In this document: one piece after another, positions 34,678 through 43,159 of the stretch | How the letters are laid out: every line of letters begins with the position of its first letter | Position numbering within the stretch: the first letter of the stretch is position 1 | DNA from: JAMXLO01 sp963812075 | Lineage (GTDB): Bacteria; Pseudomonadota; Alphaproteobacteria; Acetobacterales; Acetobacteraceae | Assembly: GCA_963812075.1 (NCBI GenBank) | Contig: CAWETN010000002.1 | Location: 62,001 to 126,000, forward strand | Reading direction: 5' to 3' | Length of the DNA: 64,000 nucleotides | Made by a program: the position numbers and the translations under genes | The notes under the pieces: generated by a model | Told to the model about the DNA's origin: nothing | Database searches by the model: none | The model's input: the letters and a program-made list of their open reading frames with translations, nothing else

Positions 34678-35616
34678 CTACCTGAAGCTTGCGAAGCACA
34701 GCCCCGTGCCGCTCAGCGCTGGCGTGCGATAGCCCGGCACATAGCTGACCCACTGCATCTCCATCGACCCGAGCGTCCCCGCCAGGCAGATCCAGTTGCG
34801 CATCTCGGAACTGCCGGACTTCAGCTTGGTCAGCGGTGCGTTGCGGAAAAACGCCGCATCCTTGCGGCGCAGTGCGTCGATCAGCGCCTGATCGAACGGC
34901 TCGTCCACCACGAAGTGGCTGAGCCCGCCTGATGCCATGACGCCGATGCGCACATCGCCCGGGAACGTCTCGACCGCACGTCGTAGCGCCTCGCCCAGCG
35001 ACATGCAGCGGGCCGGCGCCGGCTGGTTTGGCGGATAGTAGGCATTGAGGAACACCGGCACGATCGGCACGCCGTCCGGCAGGTAGAAGCGATGAATGAA
35101 GGAGAATGCGTGGCCCTCGCGCTGGCCGTCGTTCAGCGAGCGCATCACCGACAGGTCGAACCCGTCCTGCTGCAAGGCCGCGATCAGATGTCGCGCCAGC
35201 GTCGCATCGCAGGGATGATCGGATTCAACGATCTCCTTCTGATAAGGCAGCCGGCCGCGGATCGTCTCGCCGTAATAGATGCCGATCGCCGGCATGTTGT
35301 CGTGCTGGAACAGCTCCTCCTGGTCGTCGCCGACGACGATCAGCGCGTCCAGTCGCGCAGCCGCCACGTCGTCGCGCAGCCGCGCCATCCCCGCCATCGC
35401 CTCGCCATGGCGCCGCGCAAGCTGCGCGGGTGCGATCCGCTCCAGCGCATCCGCCGGCGCGCGCGCCAGCAGTGCGTCGTAGTCGCACGCGTTGCCGTCG
35501 AAATCGACGAACTGCCGAGCCCGGTCGCGGGCAAGAAAGTTCGTCTGCCAGTCCTCGACGCGCGAGGCGAGCATCGGGCTGTGCGACGAACCGAACGCGG
35601 CGACGAGTTGAGCCAC
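34678..35616 (-). CDS. Class III extradiol ring-cleavage dioxygenase (LigB family)
   Basis: A protein of about 312 residues starting at GTG, chosen because AGGAGGGA lies six bases upstream. VAAFGSSHSPML contains the first iron-ligand His. ALIVVGDDQEELFQHDNMPAIGIYYG is the conserved central block, and MASGGLSHFVVDEPFDQ carries another conserved His. It resembles the beta subunit of protocatechuate 4,5-dioxygenase. The Fe(II) site opens catechol-type rings next to a hydroxyl group. No separate alpha subunit is seen; many relatives work as a single chain. It is divergent from a luciferase-like oxidoreductase gene. Confidence 0.85.
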   Translation of the reverse strand: MAQLVAAFGSSHSPMLASRVEDWQTNFLARDRARQFVDFDGNACDYDALLARAPADALERIAPAQLARRHGEAMAGMARLRDDVAAARLDALIVVGDDQEELFQHDNMPAIGIYYGETIRGRLPYQKEIVESDHPCDATLARHLIAALQQDGFDLSVMRSLNDGQREGHAFSFIHRFYLPDGVPIVPVFLNAYYPPNQPAPARCMSLGEALRRAVETFPGDVRIGVMASGGLSHFVVDEPFDQALIDALRRKDAAFFRNAPLTKLKSGSSEMRNWICLAGTLGSMEMQWVSYVPGYRTPALSGTGLCFASFR

Positions 35617-35689
35617 GGGACGTCCCTCCTGACTGCACCGTGAAGGCATGCTACACCCGCGCCACTCCAGCAGTGAAGGCGGACCGGCC

Positions 35690-36535
35690 ATGGAATTCGG
35701 CGCATCGATCTTCTTCACCGACTATTCGATCTCGCCGGCCGAACTTGGCGTGGCACTGGAACAGCGCGGCTTCGATTCACTGTGGGCGGCAGAGCACTCG
35801 CACATACCGGTGCCACGGCGCACGCCACCGCCCGGCGGCGGCGAACTGGCGAAGCGCTACTACGACGTGATGGACCCGTTCGTCACCCTGGCCGTGGCCG
35901 CGGCGGCGACCCGGGCGCTGAAGGTCGCCACCGGCATCTGCCTGGTGATCCAGCGCGACACGATCCAGACCGCAAAGCTGGTTGCCTCGATCGATCAGGT
36001 GAGCGGCGGACGCTTCCTGTTCGGCATCGGCGGCGGCTGGAACGCCGAGGAGATCGAGGCGCACGGCACGGTCTTCGCCACGCGCATGCAGAAGATGCGT
36101 GAACAGATCGAGGCGATGAAGCAGATCTGGACCAAGGACACGGCGGAATACAGCGGCGAGATCGTCAAGGTGCCGTCGATGCAGACCTGGCCGAAGCCGA
36201 CGCAGAAACCGTATCCGCCGATCCTGCTGGGTGGCGCGTTCCCCTGGGCGGCGCGGCGCGCGGTCCGCTATGGCGATGGCTGGTATCCCAACGCGTCCAG
36301 CGGCAACCCCGATGAGTATCTGCCGCGTTTCCGTCAGATGGCGACCGAGGCCGGGCGCGATCCGCAGTCGTTGCCGGTGACGCTCGGCGGCGCGCCCGAG
36401 GACCTCGCCCAGCTGCGGCACTTCCGCGACCTGGGCGTCGCGCGGGTCAACGTGACCTTGCCGGCCGAAGGTGCAGCGACCATCCTGCCGATCCTCGACC
36501 GGTGGGCCGGACTTATCCGGCAGCTGCGCACCTGA
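35690..36535 (+). CDS. LLM-class flavin/F420-dependent oxidoreductase
   Basis: An intact 281-residue luciferase-like TIM-barrel protein: MEFGASIFFTDYSISPAELG, then FDSLWAAEHSHIPVPR, LASIDQVSGGRFLFGIGGGW with the usual Asn-Ala-Glu-Glu after it, PPILLGGAFPWAARRAVRYG and a C-terminal RVNVTLPAEG. The GGRFLFGIGGGWN block is typical of the F420-linked branch, although the cofactor cannot be settled here. It is divergent from the ring-cleavage dioxygenase gene; the two starts are 73 bases apart, suggesting shared regulation. The substrate is unknown. Confidence 0.88.
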   Translation: MEFGASIFFTDYSISPAELGVALEQRGFDSLWAAEHSHIPVPRRTPPPGGGELAKRYYDVMDPFVTLAVAAAATRALKVATGICLVIQRDTIQTAKLVASIDQVSGGRFLFGIGGGWNAEEIEAHGTVFATRMQKMREQIEAMKQIWTKDTAEYSGEIVKVPSMQTWPKPTQKPYPPILLGGAFPWAARRAVRYGDGWYPNASSGNPDEYLPRFRQMATEAGRDPQSLPVTLGGAPEDLAQLRHFRDLGVARVNVTLPAEGAATILPILDRWAGLIRQLRT

Positions 36536-36601
36536 CTTCGCCCGCCTGGGACTCGAAGCAATGGTCCGCGCTTATCGGCACGCAGCCGCGCGGTGAGGTG
36601 A

Positions 36602-36682
36602 TCACGGTGCCTGCGTGAGCAGCCCGTGGTGGTTCATCAGGAACCAGATCGCGAGCACCATCGCCACCAACAGGAAGTTCAT
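36602..36682 (-). CDS. Putative 26-residue membrane peptide
   Basis: A very short reading frame beginning MNFLLVAMVLAIWFLMNHH and ending LLTQAP. It is one hydrophobic helix with a short polar tail. GGAGGG lies seven bases before the ATG, a proper ribosome site, in a gap that otherwise holds no gene. Small single-helix proteins like this often regulate membrane complexes. There is no homology evidence, so the call rests on the ribosome site and composition. Confidence 0.45.
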   Translation of the reverse strand: MNFLLVAMVLAIWFLMNHHGLLTQAP

Positions 36683-36908
36683 GGACTGCCCTCCGCGCCC
36701 GGGTGATCAGGCAACCACGGCGTCGCACTACCATCATCGCGCCGGCCGGCCGTCGCGGAGCCGCCGGAGGAGGGCATGGATTAGCGCGGCAGCCCCGCGG
36801 CGCTGGGTGCATCACTGCTTGAAGCGCAGTGTTCAGGCATCGAACGGAATGACGCACAGGTGAGCGCCTTGCTCGAAACCGCATTCCACCTCAGTGCCAT
36901 GACAGGAT

Positions 36909-37379
36909 CTACGAGCTCGGTTGACCCGAGAGTGTGAGGTTGACCCCGCCTGGAGCGAGGGTTAGCCGAACCCCTTGAGCTGTCGAGACCCCGTCGATCA
37001 CGACACCATTCTGGTTACGGAGACTCACCACGGAACCACCGCCGGCCACAGTGACGCCCGCGGCGATCGAAACGTAATTGCCGCTGAAATCAGCGACATT
37101 GCGCAGGTTGTGCACGTTTCCGCTGCCAGTGATTCGCGTCACGCCCACATCGACCACTGACAGCCCATTCAAACTGAAGGGATATTGCCGTCCCTGGTAT
37201 GTGAGGGTTCCGCTGCCCCATTGGAATCCAACACCGATTGCGACCGCGCCGCCGGTGAAGGTAATGGTCCCCTCGGTGGAACCGAGACCGGCTGCAACAG
37301 GCGGCGGAGGCGGCGGCGATGCGCAGCTTGCTAAAGCACAGACGCCCAACGTGGCGATAGTGGTGACCAAGCGATGCAT
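36909..37379 (-). CDS. Lipoprotein of unknown function, 156 aa
   Basis: The signal peptide ends in a lipobox (LGVCALASCAS), followed by a proline run and a beta-rich domain: EGTITFTGGAVAIGVGFQWG, GTLTYQGRQYPFSLNGLSV and GSGNVHNLRNVADFSGNY. The pattern of short Gly-rich strands recalls DUF1134/EipA-type envelope proteins, but I cannot confirm membership. It follows the DUF2950 gene by 171 bases on the same strand and may belong to the DUF3300-DUF2950 cluster. Confidence 0.7.
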   Translation of the reverse strand: MHRLVTTIATLGVCALASCASPPPPPPVAAGLGSTEGTITFTGGAVAIGVGFQWGSGTLTYQGRQYPFSLNGLSVVDVGVTRITGSGNVHNLRNVADFSGNYVSIAAGVTVAGGGSVVSLRNQNGVVIDGVSTAQGVRLTLAPGGVNLTLSGQPSS

Positions 37380-37550
37380 CAGTTTTCCCCCTTGAGAGTT
37401 GTCCCCAGTCTAGCTGCACATGCAGCTGACACAAACGACGGTGGATTGGGGACCGAGCGGCCCGATCACGTGCAGCCACGGCCGTATCGACGGTCCTCCT
37501 CGCCCTCGTCGCCAGGCTCAGCGATAGGGCTCGGCGCGCGACCGAAGCCG

Positions 37551-38499
37551 TCAGTCGTTCGTTATCGCTACACGTGACCACGTGAGGTCCGGGTCGAATG
37601 TCGTCATTCCCGCGGCGATGCGCGCTGTCTCGGCTCCAAGGTCCTTCTGGTAGACATCGCCGTCCGGCCCAACGATGAATGTCATGATTCCGCTCGAACT
37701 CGAACACCGCCGGCCACGCGATCAACGCAAAGCCGCCGACCATCCGGCCGGACTGCACGTAGCTCTTGGCACCACCATCCCCGTTTGGCCCTTGCGCCTT
37801 GAGGATACGGAAAAAGTAACCTTCGTAAGGGATCGGCTTGCCGCCAATCAGTTCGCCGGGATAGCCTGCCTCCTGCGCCGCATCGATCAGTGGGCCAAGC
37901 GGGCTTTCGGTCTCGCTTTCGGCCACCGGCCAGTAAAGCCCGTCGCGGCGTCCGGGCGTGCTGACCAAACGCGTGGCGTATTCGCCGCGGCCGGTTGCCT
38001 GCTTGGCACGCTCGAAATAATCGCGTTGCGCATCGACGCTGGCGAGCAGGGTGCGGATCGCCGACAGCTCGTTGCGGCCGATCCGACGGTCGATGATCGT
38101 CTGCGCACCTGCCTCGGTGTCGAAAGTCCAGCGTCCATCGTGTTCGACCAGCGGAATCGGCATCGGCCAGTCGTTCGCGCCGACATCCAGCTCGGCGCGC
38201 CCGTCGCTCTTTTGGTCGATCGTGTGCTTCTCGTCGTACAGGGCAACGAAGCGCTGATGGAGCTCCCGGTCGGCATACCGGTCACCGGAGTTGATTACGC
38301 GGTCGGCCTCCGACCCAAGGATGGCGCGCAAGTCGGCTTCCTGGTTGTTGCGCAAAGCTGCGACGAACGCGCTCACCGCCTCCTCGGCAGATGCGAAGCT
38401 TCGCTGAGGCTCCGGCGCCTTGGTGGGGGCCGCTCGTGCGACCCCGACACAGAGGATCGCTGCCACGATCAACCGCGGCCAGCTTTTCAGCAAGTCCAT
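37551..38499 (-). CDS. DUF2950 family protein (one frame change)
   Basis: About 316 residues. A signal peptide (LIVAAILCVGVARA) is followed by FASAEEAVSAFVAALRNN, WTFDTEAGAQTIIDRRIGRNE, YEGYFFRILKAQGPNG and GGFALIAWPAVFEFERN, all typical of DUF2950. The natural ending MTFIVGPDGDVYQKDLG to ARIAAGMTTFDPDL is found in another frame. The two join if the sequence near 37688 has lost about five bases or gained one. The role is unknown, but DUF2950 genes often sit next to DUF3300 genes, as here (11-base gap). Confidence 0.8.
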
Positions 38500-38510
38500 C
38501 GATGACCTCC

Positions 38511-40229
38511 CTAACGCCGTCCGCCGCCGCCACCACGTCCGCCGCCGCCGCGTCCCCCACCACCACCAGCACGTCCACCGCCGCCGCGAGCGCCGCCGGA
38601 GAAGCCGCCACCACCGCGCCCGCCACCGCCGAGCGATCGCTGCTGTCCAGCGGATCGGCTCTGCGCGCCCCGTTGCCCGTACTGACCAGCCTGACGCCCG
38701 CTATTCATGTCACCGAATGCGCCGCGCTGCGCACCGGTGGGGCGCTGTCCTCCCCGAGCCGCCTGTGTGGGCCGGCTCGCACCTCCTGCGCCGCCCACGC
38801 CACCAGGACCGCCCGGCCGGCCCACACCGCCAACGCCAGCGGGACCGCCTGGCCGACCCGCACCGCCAACGCCGCCCACCCCGCCTGGACCGCTCGGCCG
38901 ACCGGGACTGCCCACGCCACCCACGCCACCAGGACCGCCCGGCCGACCAGCACCGCCGACACCGCCCACCCCGCCGGGACCGCCTGGCCGGCCGGCACTG
39001 CCCACGCCACCCACGCCACCAGGACCGCCTGGCCGACCAGCACCGCCGACGCCACCCACGCCACCGGGACCGCCTGGCCGACCAGCACCGCCGACGCCGC
39101 CCACCCCGCCGACGCCGCCTACCCCGCCGGGACCGCCTGGCCGACCAGCACCACCGATCCCGCCCACCCCGCCGGGACCGCCAGGTCGACCAGCACCGCC
39201 GACGCCGCCAACGCCACCAGGACCGCCCACACCCCCCGGGCGGGTCGGAGGCCGCACCGCATTGCCCGGAACAGAGACTTGCGAGCGGCCCGGAAGCCCA
39301 ACCGGTCCGCCGGGCGCACGTGAGACGTTGCCGGCCCGCCCAGCCCCAGCGCCCGCGCCCCAACGGTTCGAGGTGATCTGCGACCGGTTGGCGTTGATGT
39401 TGTTGTATCGATTGACGTTGACGTTGGCATAGCCGCCGCCATAGCCGCCCCACCCGGGACTCGCCCAACCCCACAGCCCGCCCACGACCGCGGCGCCTGC
39501 CGCGAATGCCAGCCCGGTGGCGAGCGCCGTGCCGAAATAGTAGCCCGACGGCGGGGCAGCGTAGTACGGCGGATATGACGGGTAGGGCCACGACGAGCCG
39601 TACACCGTTGCAGGATTATAGCTCGGCACGTACACGGTATCTGCTTGAGCCGGCTGGATGACGATCACCTCCTGCTGCGTCGGGGGCTGGCTGCTACCCG
39701 CTGGTGGCTCGACCGTCACCTGCTGCGTGCTCACCACCTGCTGTGGCGACGACTGCAGCTTGTCGTTGGCCTGTGCCAGGCGGCGAAGGCGCTGCACCGC
39801 AGCGAATACGTCCGCCTGCTGCGTTGCGAACGCATAACCCAGCTGCTGCAGCCAGGTCAGATTGCTGTTCAGCGTCGCCAGGACGACCGGGAACGGCGCC
39901 AGCGACTTTACGCTCGGGTCCCACGGCTCGGCTTCCAAGGCCTTCACCAACGCATCTCCGGACAGCGACTTGTGTGCCGGGTCCTCTACCCAGCGCGCCG
40001 CGGTCACGACTTCAAGCGGAAACGTCGAGGCCATCAGGAGTTGGGTCAGCAGGTCGTCGGGGTAGAGCGCGATCGAGGCGACCAGCGCGTCGAGCTGCTC
40101 TGCGTTGAACGGCTGGGCCGCGGCCGGCTGAGCGGGGATGGCCGGGGGCTTCTGGGCCCACACGTCGAGGGGGAATGTCGCGTTGAGCATCAGGCAACTC
40201 GCCACAGCTCGCATGAACCGGCCAGCCAT
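38511..40229 (-). CDS. DUF3300 domain protein with long Gly-rich repeat tail
   Basis: This 572-residue exported protein begins with a signal region ending DVWAQ. The DUF3300 domain follows: FNAEQLDALVASIALYPDDL, STFPLEVVTAARWVED, SVKSLAPFPVVLATL and VIQPAQADTVYVPSYNP. A hydrophobic segment FGTALATGLAFAAGAAVVGG lies near residue 245, then an Asn-rich stretch. More than 150 residues of GRPGGPGGVGG-type repeats and an Arg/Gly-rich end follow. DUF3300 proteins are envelope proteins of unknown function. It is upstream of and cotranscribed with DUF2950. GGAGGG sits close before the ATG. Confidence 0.85.
   Translation of the reverse strand: MAGRFMRAVASCLMLNATFPLDVWAQKPPAIPAQPAAAQPFNAEQLDALVASIALYPDDLLTQLLMASTFPLEVVTAARWVEDPAHKSLSGDALVKALEAEPWDPSVKSLAPFPVVLATLNSNLTWLQQLGYAFATQQADVFAAVQRLRRLAQANDKLQSSPQQVVSTQQVTVEPPAGSSQPPTQQEVIVIQPAQADTVYVPSYNPATVYGSSWPYPSYPPYYAAPPSGYYFGTALATGLAFAAGAAVVGGLWGWASPGWGGYGGGYANVNVNRYNNINANRSQITSNRWGAGAGAGRAGNVSRAPGGPVGLPGRSQVSVPGNAVRPPTRPGGVGGPGGVGGVGGAGRPGGPGGVGGIGGAGRPGGPGGVGGVGGVGGVGGAGRPGGPGGVGGVGGAGRPGGPGGVGGVGSAGRPGGPGGVGGVGGAGRPGGPGGVGGVGSPGRPSGPGGVGGVGGAGRPGGPAGVGGVGRPGGPGGVGGAGGASRPTQAARGGQRPTGAQRGAFGDMNSGRQAGQYGQRGAQSRSAGQQRSLGGGGRGGGGFSGGARGGGGRAGGGGGRGGGGRGGGGGRR
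38790..39240. repeat. Tandem Gly/Pro/Val coding repeats inside the DUF3300 gene
   Basis: Repeats of roughly 45 to 60 bases encode units such as GRPGGPGGVGGVGGA, about ten in a row with small length changes. Neighbouring units are nearly identical at DNA level, indicating recent expansion or contraction. Confidence 0.85.
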
Positions 40230-40754
40230 ATGCCCTCCGGGATTCCCAACCAAGACTAGGGTATATACCGTAGAGATCATGCTGGCGACAGGCGGCACCC
40301 GCGCGCGGCCGTTCCAACATGATCTCGCGCTCCCACGTCACGCACCGGCCAGGATGCGTGAGCATAAGCTTGCTGGTCGGGTTGCGGGTGTTGCCCGCTC
40401 GCCGCCTGCCGACAGGCTCAGCGGGCCGATGCCACGCTTCGACGGATTCGCCTCGATGGACAACGGCTCAGCGGCGTTGCGCGCCAGCGGATCGGACCTC
40501 GTCACATGACGGGGTCGCCAGCGCGAAGGAAGGCGAGACAGCTTTGGGCGCGCGGCGCTTTGCTGCTGACACGCTCGCTGACGACGCGTTCTGCGCCCGC
40601 TGCAGGCAGGTCGCGCGTCGGCTCCGCCAGGCCGCCCGCCTAGGGGTCTCGCCACCAAGAACCGGGCCCAGTGGGGGGGAGCGGGGGGCTGGGCCAACTG
40701 GCTTTCGCGCGCTATGACTGCACGGCAAATCTCATCTCAGAGCGGAGACACCTC
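40230..40754. other. Gene-free gap of about 520 bases
   Basis: No reading frame here looks like a real protein. Near the DUF3300 start it contains the perfect palindrome GGTATATACC (40260-40269), a possible AT-rich promoter core for that gene. The last 30 bases before the DUF1269 ATG carry its ribosome site (AGCGGAGA). Otherwise I see nothing. Confidence 0.5.
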
Positions 40755-41237
40755 ATGGCCGACCTCATCGTCATCGCCTACGACACCGAGGCGACCGCAG
40801 AAGCCGCGCGGAAGAAGCTATTAGAGTTACAAAAAGAATACCTCATTGAGCTCGGCGATGCTGTGGTGGCAGTGCGCCAGCCCGACGGGCATGTGAAGCT
40901 GAACCAGTTGGTCAACATGACGGCTGCTGGTGCAGCCTCCGGCGGCATGTGGGGCGCCTTGATTGGCCTCTTGTTCCTCAATCCGCTGCTTGGTGCAGCA
41001 GTCGGCGCAGGAGCCGGCGCCCTTAGTGGCCGGTTCACGGATATTGGCATCGACGACAACTTCATGAAGGAAGCTGCCGGCGCATTAAGGCCAGGCCAGG
41101 CGGCGCTCTGCGTGCTGGTCCGCAAGGTCACAGCCGATAAGGTGCTGCCCGCAATGGCGACTTTCGGTGGCAAGGTCCTCAGCACGAGCCTGACGACCGA
41201 GCAGGAAGCCAAACTGCAGGAAGCCCTGAAGGCCTGA
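40755..41237 (+). CDS. DUF1269 family membrane protein
   Basis: A 160-residue protein: MADLIVIAYDTEATAEAARK, then AVVAVRQPDGHVKLNQLVNM, two Gly/Ala-rich helices (GGMWGALIGLLFLNPLLGAA and VGAGAGALSG), DIGIDDNFMKEAA, and a C-terminal ALCVLVRKVTADKVL. This is the complete DUF1269 pattern, a membrane-associated family of unknown role. Part of the early coding region (the codons for LLELQKEY) is markedly richer in A and T than its surroundings, hinting at recent transfer. A terminator-like hairpin follows directly. Confidence 0.88.
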   Translation: MADLIVIAYDTEATAEAARKKLLELQKEYLIELGDAVVAVRQPDGHVKLNQLVNMTAAGAASGGMWGALIGLLFLNPLLGAAVGAGAGALSGRFTDIGIDDNFMKEAAGALRPGQAALCVLVRKVTADKVLPAMATFGGKVLSTSLTTEQEAKLQEALKA

Positions 41238-41239
41238 CG

Positions 41240-41287
41240 TTGGCATTGCGCCACCATTCGTAACCTCCAGGTGGCGCCAAGTCATTT
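41240..41287 (+). terminator. Rho-independent-type terminator after the DUF1269 gene
   Basis: TTGGC pairs with GCCAA and, inside, GCCACC pairs with GGTGGC, with a small bulge on one side. The stem is followed by GTCATTTT. It begins three bases after the stop codon. Confidence 0.6.
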
Positions 41288-41329
41288 TGGCAGTTCGACG
41301 CGGGCACCCGGCGCGTTGTTGCCGGCTCT

Positions 41330-41700
41330 GCCCGAGGGGGGCGCATGGGGAACCGTACGGTCCGAGCCGCCTGTCAGTCCGACGCTCTGGGATGGACGGG
41401 TCCATATGATCCCACGGCTGCGCGCTGGCGGGGGCGCAAATAAGCCGGTGAGGACCAGGCGCTCGGGCGCGCGCGGCGGACTGAACACCAAGATCCACGC
41501 TGATCGACCCGATCGGCTTCTTCCTGACCGGCGGCGAGGCACACGACCTGGTTGGGGCCGACAAGCTTCTGCCCACGATGGAGGCCGATACGCCGATCGC
41601 CGACAAGGCCTTCGACGCCGACGCGCGCTTCCTCGAGCCGCTGACGGCTGCCGTCCAGCTCGCGGCCGCGTGCTGCAGAGCGCATGTGCGACGGCCGGCA
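41330..41700 (+). mobile_element. Remnant of an IS5-family transposase gene
   Basis: GARGGLNTKIHA followed in another frame by IGFFLTGGEAHDLVGADKLL, then EADTPIADKAFDADARFLEPL, matches the central part of IS5/IS427-type transposases, including the catalytic-core ADKAFDAD strand. The N-terminal part is scrambled and the C-terminal Glu region is missing. No terminal inverted repeats were found. It lies between DUF1269 and an EthD-like gene. Confidence 0.65.
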
Positions 41701-41796
41701 GTCGATGGGGGTCATTGGCGGCCTTGGCAAGTGCACCGCTTGGGCAGCAGGCTGCCGTCGCGTAGCATCGTGCGAACGATTCGAGGGGAGGTTGAC

Positions 41797-42466
41797 ATGG
41801 CGAAGACCCGCGGCACCGGGCTGCTGATGGCGTGGATGGACATCGATCCACTGCACGAGGATGCCTTCAATCGTTGGTACAACGAGGAGCACCTCAGCCG
41901 GCTGCTGGCGGTTCCCGGCTTCCTCTCGGCGGCTCGTTATGTGGCCCTGCGCGGCGCGCCGAAGTATCTGGCGATGCTACGAACTCGAGGACCACAACGT
42001 ACTGCGCAGCGCCGCGTTCCTCGACACCGTGCGCTATCAGCCGTCCGCCGACCGGACCCGCTTTTCCGGTGGCTATGTCGGCCGCAACTACCTGCTCAAC
42101 GGCTACCGCCAGATCTTCCCTGCGCGCACCGATCCGATCGAGAGCACCATGGGGCCCGCTCCCTTCCTCCAGATGGGCCGCATCGACATCGCGTCCGCCA
42201 TGGAGGAGGAGTTCAACGACTGGTACAATACCGCCTATATCCCCGGCTATCTTACCGTTCCCGGCTGCATCCGTGCCCGCCGTTATCTCTGCGTCGAGGG
42301 GCAGCCGAAATACCTCACGGTGTATGAGTTCGAGAATGCCGGCGTGCCCGATACGGCGGAATGGGCGCGCGCCCGCACCGGCAATCCATGGAGCGCGCGC
42401 ATGCGACCCCACGTGCAACTCGACGAAGGTTCGCCTGCCGTGTTCCGCCGGATCCATCCGCAATAG
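41797..42466 (+). CDS. EthD-like dimeric alpha/beta-barrel protein (one frame change)
   Basis: About 222 residues. The start MAKTRGTGLLMAWMDIDPLH has GAGGGGAGG upstream. AFNRWYNEEHLSRLLAVPGF is the EthD-type signature, and it recurs in the second half as EFNDWYNTAYIPGYLTVPGC, so the protein is an internal duplication. The frame shifts near 41975, where one extra base separates KYLAM from YELEDHNVL; the two halves otherwise join smoothly. Such small barrels are found in ring-cleaving and ether-degrading pathways, but the exact role here is unknown. Confidence 0.75.
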
Positions 42467-42491
42467 CCAGTGCAGGACGCAGCGTCGCCCG

Positions 42492-43046
42492 TTAAGCGGT
42501 CCTGCGCAACGCCAGGCCGAACTGGATCCACGACACGCCGTGCACGATCAGCTCGACGGCGATCAGCGTGCCGACGACCCACAGCCCCGACCATGGCAGC
42601 GTCATGTACAGCATTACGCCGACCAGCAGGCTGATGACACCGCCCGCCAGCATCAGGCCCCAGCCCGGCATGCTTCGATGCCGTAGGCCGATGACGATGC
42701 GCAGGATGCCGCCGATGATCAGTGCGGCCGCGACGAAGAGGGTGATGATGACGGAGCCCTGGATCGGCTCGTCCATCAGGAGCAGCCCGCCGATCACGTA
42801 AAGAACGCCCACCAGCAGGTGCAGTGCGAACGTGCCCCAGGTTCGGTCCATGAAGGCGTGCACGATCTGGAACGCGCCGGCCACCACCAGAAGTGCGCCG
42901 ATGAAGATGACGCCGGCGATAGTGAACGCGATGACGTCAACCCAGGCGATCGCGCCCAGCACGAGCTGGAGGATGCCCAGGGCAACGAACCATCCCCAGC
43001 GCGTGCGCGGTCGGTGGCCGGAACCGGTAGCTGTAAGGTCGCTCAT
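42492..43046 (-). CDS. HdeD family membrane protein
   Basis: A 184-residue protein with six hydrophobic helices in three hairpins: WFVALGILQLVLGAIAWVDV, FTIAGVIFIGALLVVAGAFQ, LHLLVGVLYVIGGLLLM and three more. The repeating pattern and length match HdeD/DUF308, linked in E. coli to acid resistance. The ATG giving MSDLTATGSG is chosen because it starts just before the first helix, although its ribosome site is weak. It is divergent from kup, 113 bases apart. Confidence 0.85.
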   Translation of the reverse strand: MSDLTATGSGHRPRTRWGWFVALGILQLVLGAIAWVDVIAFTIAGVIFIGALLVVAGAFQIVHAFMDRTWGTFALHLLVGVLYVIGGLLLMDEPIQGSVIITLFVAAALIIGGILRIVIGLRHRSMPGWGLMLAGGVISLLVGVMLYMTLPWSGLWVVGTLIAVELIVHGVSWIQFGLALRRTA

Positions 43047-43159
43047 GGGAACGGACGTTAACGACGAAACCGCGGCGCGGGCAACCTCCTGCCGCGAGCG
43101 CTTGTTTCGGCCGTGCGGGGCGCGTATGCGTCCGGCATGACCGCAGCGCATTCCTGCCG

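Noticed and set aside
36615..36863. Plus-strand 82-codon frame after the second luciferase-like gene
   Set aside because: No ribosome site, Arg/His-rich composition, and it is antisense to the better supported 26-residue peptide.
38790..39240. Plus-strand Pro-rich and Thr/Ala-rich frames across the DUF3300 repeats
   Set aside because: They are frame shadows of the Gly-rich repeats; the minus-strand frame has the DUF3300 domain, signal region and ribosome site.
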